Below, piece after piece: positions 35,917 to 39,449 of a stretch of 39,449 nt of DNA (the first letter of the stretch is position 1; each line of letters opens with the position of its first letter). The stretch is from assembly GCA_029261235.1 (NCBI GenBank), contig JAJDBS010000142.1, positions 1-39,449 on the forward strand. Reading direction: 5' to 3'. The notes beneath the pieces were generated by a model. It did no database searches. It was given only the letters and a program-made list of their open reading frames with translations, and was not told the DNA's origin. Source of the stretch: Nitrospirales bacterium. GTDB lineage: Bacteria > Nitrospirota > Nitrospiria > Nitrospirales > UBA8639. A program made the translations under genes and the position numbers.

Positions 35917-36834
35917 TTACTTGCCCAATGTCTTCTTGAAATTTGACACTTCTCGACTGATGGTCGACAAGGCAGCAGAGGCACCTGACATTATTTGAAT
36001 GCCGCGTGTTGTTCCTTTAGGCCCAGGTTGAACCGTCAACCCTTTCTTGAGGGCTTTCACGTAGGTCTCGCTTTCACTCTCACTTTCTTGGGGTATTAAT
36101 GCCTGCGCAAAAGGCTGTGCGCTGACAACGGCTTTAATCACTTCGTCACCGAATGGTTCACTAATAATAAAGCGTTCAGGGCCATCCTTTCCACCAAACA
36201 CTTTGGGTTCGCCTTTTTGGATAAAGGCTTGTCCCCGAAACAGATTCGGCACCAAATGCACAACTTTCCCATTGGCTTGAAAATAATCTAATTTCAAATA
36301 CGCATCACGATCTGTCTCTACGTTAATGATGAGATAATCGCCTTCAATAAAACGTCCATCTGCTTTATTTAACCAAATCCGTAACCCAAACGCAGGGTCG
36401 GAATTGAAGGTGTCCGAGGTGACTTCCTCTTTGATCTTTTGTTGTTCTTGGCGTCTTCCCACTTCCCGCCTAATATCATTGGGGCCAATTTCGGCAGAAA
36501 TCATCACACAGATCTGTGTCCCCTTCCATACTTCGTCATTCACCTTGACCTTATGTAACATGCCGGCACTCATCGTTTGAATGAGCTCTTCCTGTAGCTC
36601 AAAATTCTTGACCTCGGCCTTTGATTCCACCCAGACTGCATACGAGCTGACTGTTTCTTCACGGGCACGTGCAAGTGCTTTTTTCCTCGCCAGGGTGCGT
36701 GTTTCATCATCAGAATGTGAGTAGCAACCCTTCCCTGTGACGGTCTCAAGAGGACCAGGATCTTGGGAAAAGGCCGAAGCTGGGAAAACTAAGATTCCTA
36801 AAGAAAGAATAGTACAAATGACAATGGATCTCAT
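35917..36834 (-). CDS. Exported protein with DUF4384 domain
   Basis: A 305-residue protein with a clear Sec signal (MRSIVICTILSLGILVFPASAFS, cleaved near residue 22) and GGGAGGG upstream of the ATG. Residues about 30-130 resemble an LPP20/flagellar-assembly-like domain (LARKKALARAREETVSSYAV). Residues about 160-260 are a DUF4384 domain (YLIINVETDRDAYLKLDYFQ, GKVVHLVPNLF), often found in envelope-stress and kinase-linked proteins. It lies upstream of the FHA activator on the same strand (about 90-base gap), so the two may be co-transcribed. Confidence 0.8.
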   Translation of the reverse strand: MRSIVICTILSLGILVFPASAFSQDPGPLETVTGKGCYSHSDDETRTLARKKALARAREETVSSYAVWVESKAEVKNFELQEELIQTMSAGMLHKVKVNDEVWKGTQICVMISAEIGPNDIRREVGRRQEQQKIKEEVTSDTFNSDPAFGLRIWLNKADGRFIEGDYLIINVETDRDAYLKLDYFQANGKVVHLVPNLFRGQAFIQKGEPKVFGGKDGPERFIISEPFGDEVIKAVVSAQPFAQALIPQESESESETYVKALKKGLTVQPGPKGTTRGIQIMSGASAALSTISREVSNFKKTLGK

Positions 36835-37282
36835 AAGCCCTCCCTTAACGGTTTCTTAACAAGTGGGCACGGTTGGAATGCCTACGGGTCAAAGATGAGA
36901 TGATTACCACGTTCGGTGGTTCCTTGATTTTCATCCAGTCTGTTGTACCCTAAGATCAATCTTGTTCAGGCACTCATCAGGGTATCAAAATGTAACAGAA
37001 AGATCGAGAACTGAGCGATCTGCCCAGGACATTCCTGCTTGAGCTTTCCTGGTGATGTTCTTGGAGGCAGTGATGGCAGAGAAGATATCCACCGTCTATT
37101 TCTCGTTTCGAAAAATTCGACATAGAAACATACAAATGACAAGGAAAATCAATGTTTTTGGGAATTTGCAATATTTCAACCTTATTCCTAGAATGCGGTC
37201 TAAGTTAGTCGATGCTCCACGCTTAAGCCAACAGCAACGTTCGCTACGAGAAGATTGCCATCAAGGTTTAATCTAGAGGATG
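36835..37282. other. Gene-free stretch left of the IS3 remnant
   Basis: 448 bases. Short frames on both strands have no motifs. It should hold the promoter for the DUF4384 gene. No sigma-54 site was found on the minus strand. Confidence 0.35.
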
Positions 37283-37792
37283 TGATCTTCCCCGACGACA
37301 TCGGGCACAATGTTAAGCTGGCTGCTCACATACCATCGGTAGTCGGTGTTCAATCGCCGAGTGCTTTCGCTGCCGATTATCATAGATTTCGATGTATTCA
37401 AAGGTACTGGATTTTGCCAGGTGTCGCGTGTCGTACCGTTCTCGGTGAATCAGTTCTACTTTCTGGGTATGAAAGAATTTTTCCGTGACAGCCTTGTCAT
37501 CACAAGTGGCCTTTCGCCCCATGCTTCCGCACAGACGAAGACTCCTGAGCAGTTGCTGATAGCGCTGAGAACTATACTGACTGCCACGATCAGGCTGGAT
37601 TGTCGTGCCCCTGGGGAAGCCGCGACGGCACATGGCCATGGTTCGGGCGTCACACACCAGATATTGTGTCATCCATCGATTCATCGACCACTCCACAATG
37701 GCTCGTGAGTACAGGTTCAGCACCACAGCCAGATATAGCCACTCCTCATCGGTCCAGACATACGTGATGTCGGTGGTTCATGTCTGATTGGG
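37283..37792 (-). pseudogene. IS3-family transposase (OrfB) remnant
   Basis: A minus-strand 137-codon frame (37313-37726) is the end of an IS3/IS150-type DDE integrase: VLNLYSRAIVEWSM, PDRGSQYSSQRYQQLL with the second catalytic Asp, then TCDDKAVTEKFFHTQKVELIHRERY with the last Glu. Upstream the frame continues as TTDITYVWTDEEWLYLAV but has an in-frame TGA (37778-37780) where Trp is usual. An IS-end-like TGATCTTCCCC lies at 37283. The N-terminal half and OrfA are missing, so it is inactive. Confidence 0.85.
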
Positions 37793-38256
37793 CGTCTAAG
37801 CTCTGGTTGTTAGAAAACTTTCACGAAGCTGAGAAGCTGGAATGGGATGATCCGTGGTTGAAAAGTTTAGATTTGGAGTATCACAATGTGGACCTGCAAG
37901 CGGGTCTGTATGATGGCATGGCCGAAGAAGGTGATGCGCCGCGCTTCACGACGAATGAATTAGTCAATTTATCGAAACATACCCCACCCCGAAACACGCG
38001 AGCATTTGGCCGTTCAGAGGTCATTAAGCATGTCGTCAAAAAAGGTTAGGCCGACTTCCTAGAACAGAGAGCTAAACACCAAGACCAACATCGTTCACGC
38101 TATGTCATCAATTGGTCAGTCTTACAACTCCAATGTAGCCCACCGTTCGTCATAGCAGATCCCTTTGGCACCTATGTTCAAGAAAGCCGAGACTATTGCG
38201 CGGAAAGATTAGCTGACTCTACTCCAGACCCACTCTCTGATAAGCCAATTATATGA
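37793..38256 (+). pseudogene. Remnant of Pup-protein ligase PafA (C-terminal part)
   Basis: An open stretch (ends with TAG at 38047-38049) whose frame continues across the stop to TGA at 38254-38256. Before the stop: SLDLEYHNVDLQAGLYDGM, then TPPRNTRAFGRSEVIKHV. After it: RSRYVINWSVLQL, then FVIADPFGTYVQES. These resemble the C-terminal end of PafA (LDLAYHDI..., PP..TRA..RGE, then VDWVHLKL and DPF). The N-terminal catalytic part is absent; the IS3 remnant abuts the break. PafA attaches Pup to lysines for proteasomal degradation. An intact copy may exist elsewhere. Confidence 0.6.
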
Positions 38257-38986
38257 AGAAAGTTCATGAGCAGTAAGTAATGATTAGAATGGCTAATATA
38301 ATTGGTGTCTGACCTTGATAGGTTTTGCCTTATAAAATTGGACGTATGGTTTGTATATCAAGCCCAGTGCAGGCCTGAATTGTATGAAATATTTATGCAA
38401 CTGAATATTGCAACAATTTAATGTTGGCCGAAGGCATCTTCAGATCGGAGGTGCTTTCAGAGCTGCGACAATTGGCTTCACTGAAAACCACTACTTTTTT
38501 ATGACAGCTGCGTCTTGCTCCTTGGAGGAGATTATGCCAAAAAACTCACGCGCTTGTAGGCAACAAAAAATGAAGTAGGCCCGAGGATCTGCTCCAGGTC
38601 CCTGGGGTTTCGTTGTGCCTCCTTGTTGAAATTATTTCTCATTTTTAATAATGTGTTCAACGAGTCGATAACCAAGTTTGACGTCTCCCGGATAGAACGA
38701 GGCGCTCTGGGCGTTTTTTGATCTTCGTATGAAGAAAATCGAGGAAAGGGAAAGAACACTTTTTTTATCTAGTCACCAAATCTGGACGCGAAGGAATGGG
38801 TTCTGTGTTTCCTTACATTGGGAAGCAAAGAGGAGAACTGGTGAGGAGTATGGAGCGGAGCCAAGGAGCCTGAAGAGAGAATTATGCCTCTTAGTCGTAT
38901 CTACAAACACGTGCACTTGATAACCCCGTGGCAAGATGACCTCTTGAATAAAAAAATAATGTATGAGTTCGATCCAAGGAGGACGC
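38257..38986. other. Gene-free stretch right of the pafA remnant
   Basis: 730 bases. Minus-strand frames at 38532-38759 and 38773-39069 have no recognisable motif, and the latter overlaps the ankyrin gene. No RNA gene or IS end was seen. It may be decayed DNA. Confidence 0.4.
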
Positions 38987-39449
38987 GTGAAAGACTCTAA
39001 ACCTTTTCTTGTAAAATTATTTGAAAAAGCCAAAGTATCTCTTATGGGAGATGGATCAGTGGAGAACAATGAAGCACTGATAAATGTGGCTTTTGATGGG
39101 GATGTCCGAACAGTACAAGCAATGCTGGAAAAGGGCGCTATGGTGAACTATCAAGCAGATGTTCATAGTATAACGGCATTGCAGATGGCGGCTCAAAACG
39201 GGCATGCGGCGGCAGTGGAGCTGTTGCTGGACAAGGGTGCCAAGCTGGACGTTCAAGATGACATTGGTAGAACGGCCTTATCTGTGGCGTCTCTGAAAGG
39301 GCATGCGGCCGTGGTGGAGGCTCTACTAGGTCATGGCGCTATGGTTGATCATCAAGCAAACAACGGGGCGACGGCCTTAATTATGGCGTCTGCGGAAGGG
39401 CATGCGGCCGTCGTGCAGCTGCTGCTGGATAAGGGCGCCAAGGCAGACC
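38987..39449 (+). CDS. Ankyrin-repeat protein (3' end outside window)
   Basis: Starts with GTG after AAGGAGG (38976-38982). After about 25 residues of charged leader, at least three to four ankyrin repeats follow: GDVRTVQAMLEKGA, TALQMAAQNGHAAAVELLLD, TALSVASLKGHAAVVEALLG, TALIMASAEGHAAVVQLLLD. The DNA repeats strictly every 99 bases (GGCATGCGGC at 39201, 39300 and 39399). Ankyrin arrays mediate protein-protein contacts. Without the C-terminus the role is unknown; the leader is not a signal peptide. Confidence 0.9.
   Translation, partial: MKDSKPFLVKLFEKAKVSLMGDGSVENNEALINVAFDGDVRTVQAMLEKGAMVNYQADVHSITALQMAAQNGHAAAVELLLDKGAKLDVQDDIGRTALSVASLKGHAAVVEALLGHGAMVDHQANNGATALIMASAEGHAAVVQLLLDKGAKAD

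Noticed and set aside
37052-37276. 74-codon plus-strand frame left of the IS3 remnant
   Set aside because: No motif, no ribosome site, mixed composition; probably chance.
38773-39069. 98-codon minus-strand frame
   Set aside because: Overlaps the start of the ankyrin gene, which has a strong ribosome site and clear repeats.

Overview
The window is one flank of a chromosomal type VI secretion system (T6SS) locus together with its effector islands. It comes from a Gram-negative bacterium of moderate GC content. A broken copy of what looks like the Pup ligase gene pafA lies near the right end. Pupylation outside the Actinobacteria is known mainly from Nitrospirota, so a Nitrospira-like host is plausible, but this is inference.

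Layout. Positions 1-8.9 kb hold core structural genes, all on the plus strand: the 3' end of hcp, a possible effector (599-1153), then tssE, tssF, tssG, tssH/clpV and an unnamed one-TM protein. After about 1 kb without a recognisable gene comes module 1 (9.9-18.5 kb): vgrG, a TPR protein that is probably a loading adaptor, a PAAR-Rhs protein ending in a barnase/RNase Sa-like ribonuclease, and a barstar-like immunity protein. From 18.9 to 23.7 kb lies a run of orphan effector candidates: a lipoprotein plus an NlpC/P60-type cysteine peptidase, a small protein plus an HExxH zinc peptidase, a minus-strand secreted protein, and a caspase-fold-like protein. Module 2 (24.5-29.7 kb) has a VgrG carrying a C-terminal zinc protease, an overlapping candidate immunity gene and a DUF4280 PAAR-like spike. 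tagJ (impE) follows at 30.1 kb. Positions 30.9-32.3 kb hold a repeat cluster, a vapBC pair and a 192-bp MITE. At 32.6-36.8 kb sit an FHA-TM-lytic transglycosylase fusion, a convergent FHA/sigma-54 activator and a DUF4384 exported protein. The right end carries degraded DNA (IS3 transposase remnant, pafA remnant) and the start of an ankyrin-repeat gene.

How it works together. Hcp, the VgrGs and the PAAR tips form the projectile. TssE/F/G are baseplate parts, ClpV recycles the sheath, and TagJ is a ClpV/sheath accessory. The FHA-SLT protein could open peptidoglycan for the machine. Each vgrG module has a near-consensus sigma-54 (-24/-12) promoter, and a sigma-54 activator with an FHA domain in place of a response-regulator domain is encoded in the same locus. 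The simplest reading is that firing and effector modules are switched on together by a phospho-signal through sigma-54. No good -24/-12 site was found before the core genes. tssA, B, C, J, K, L and M are not in the window.
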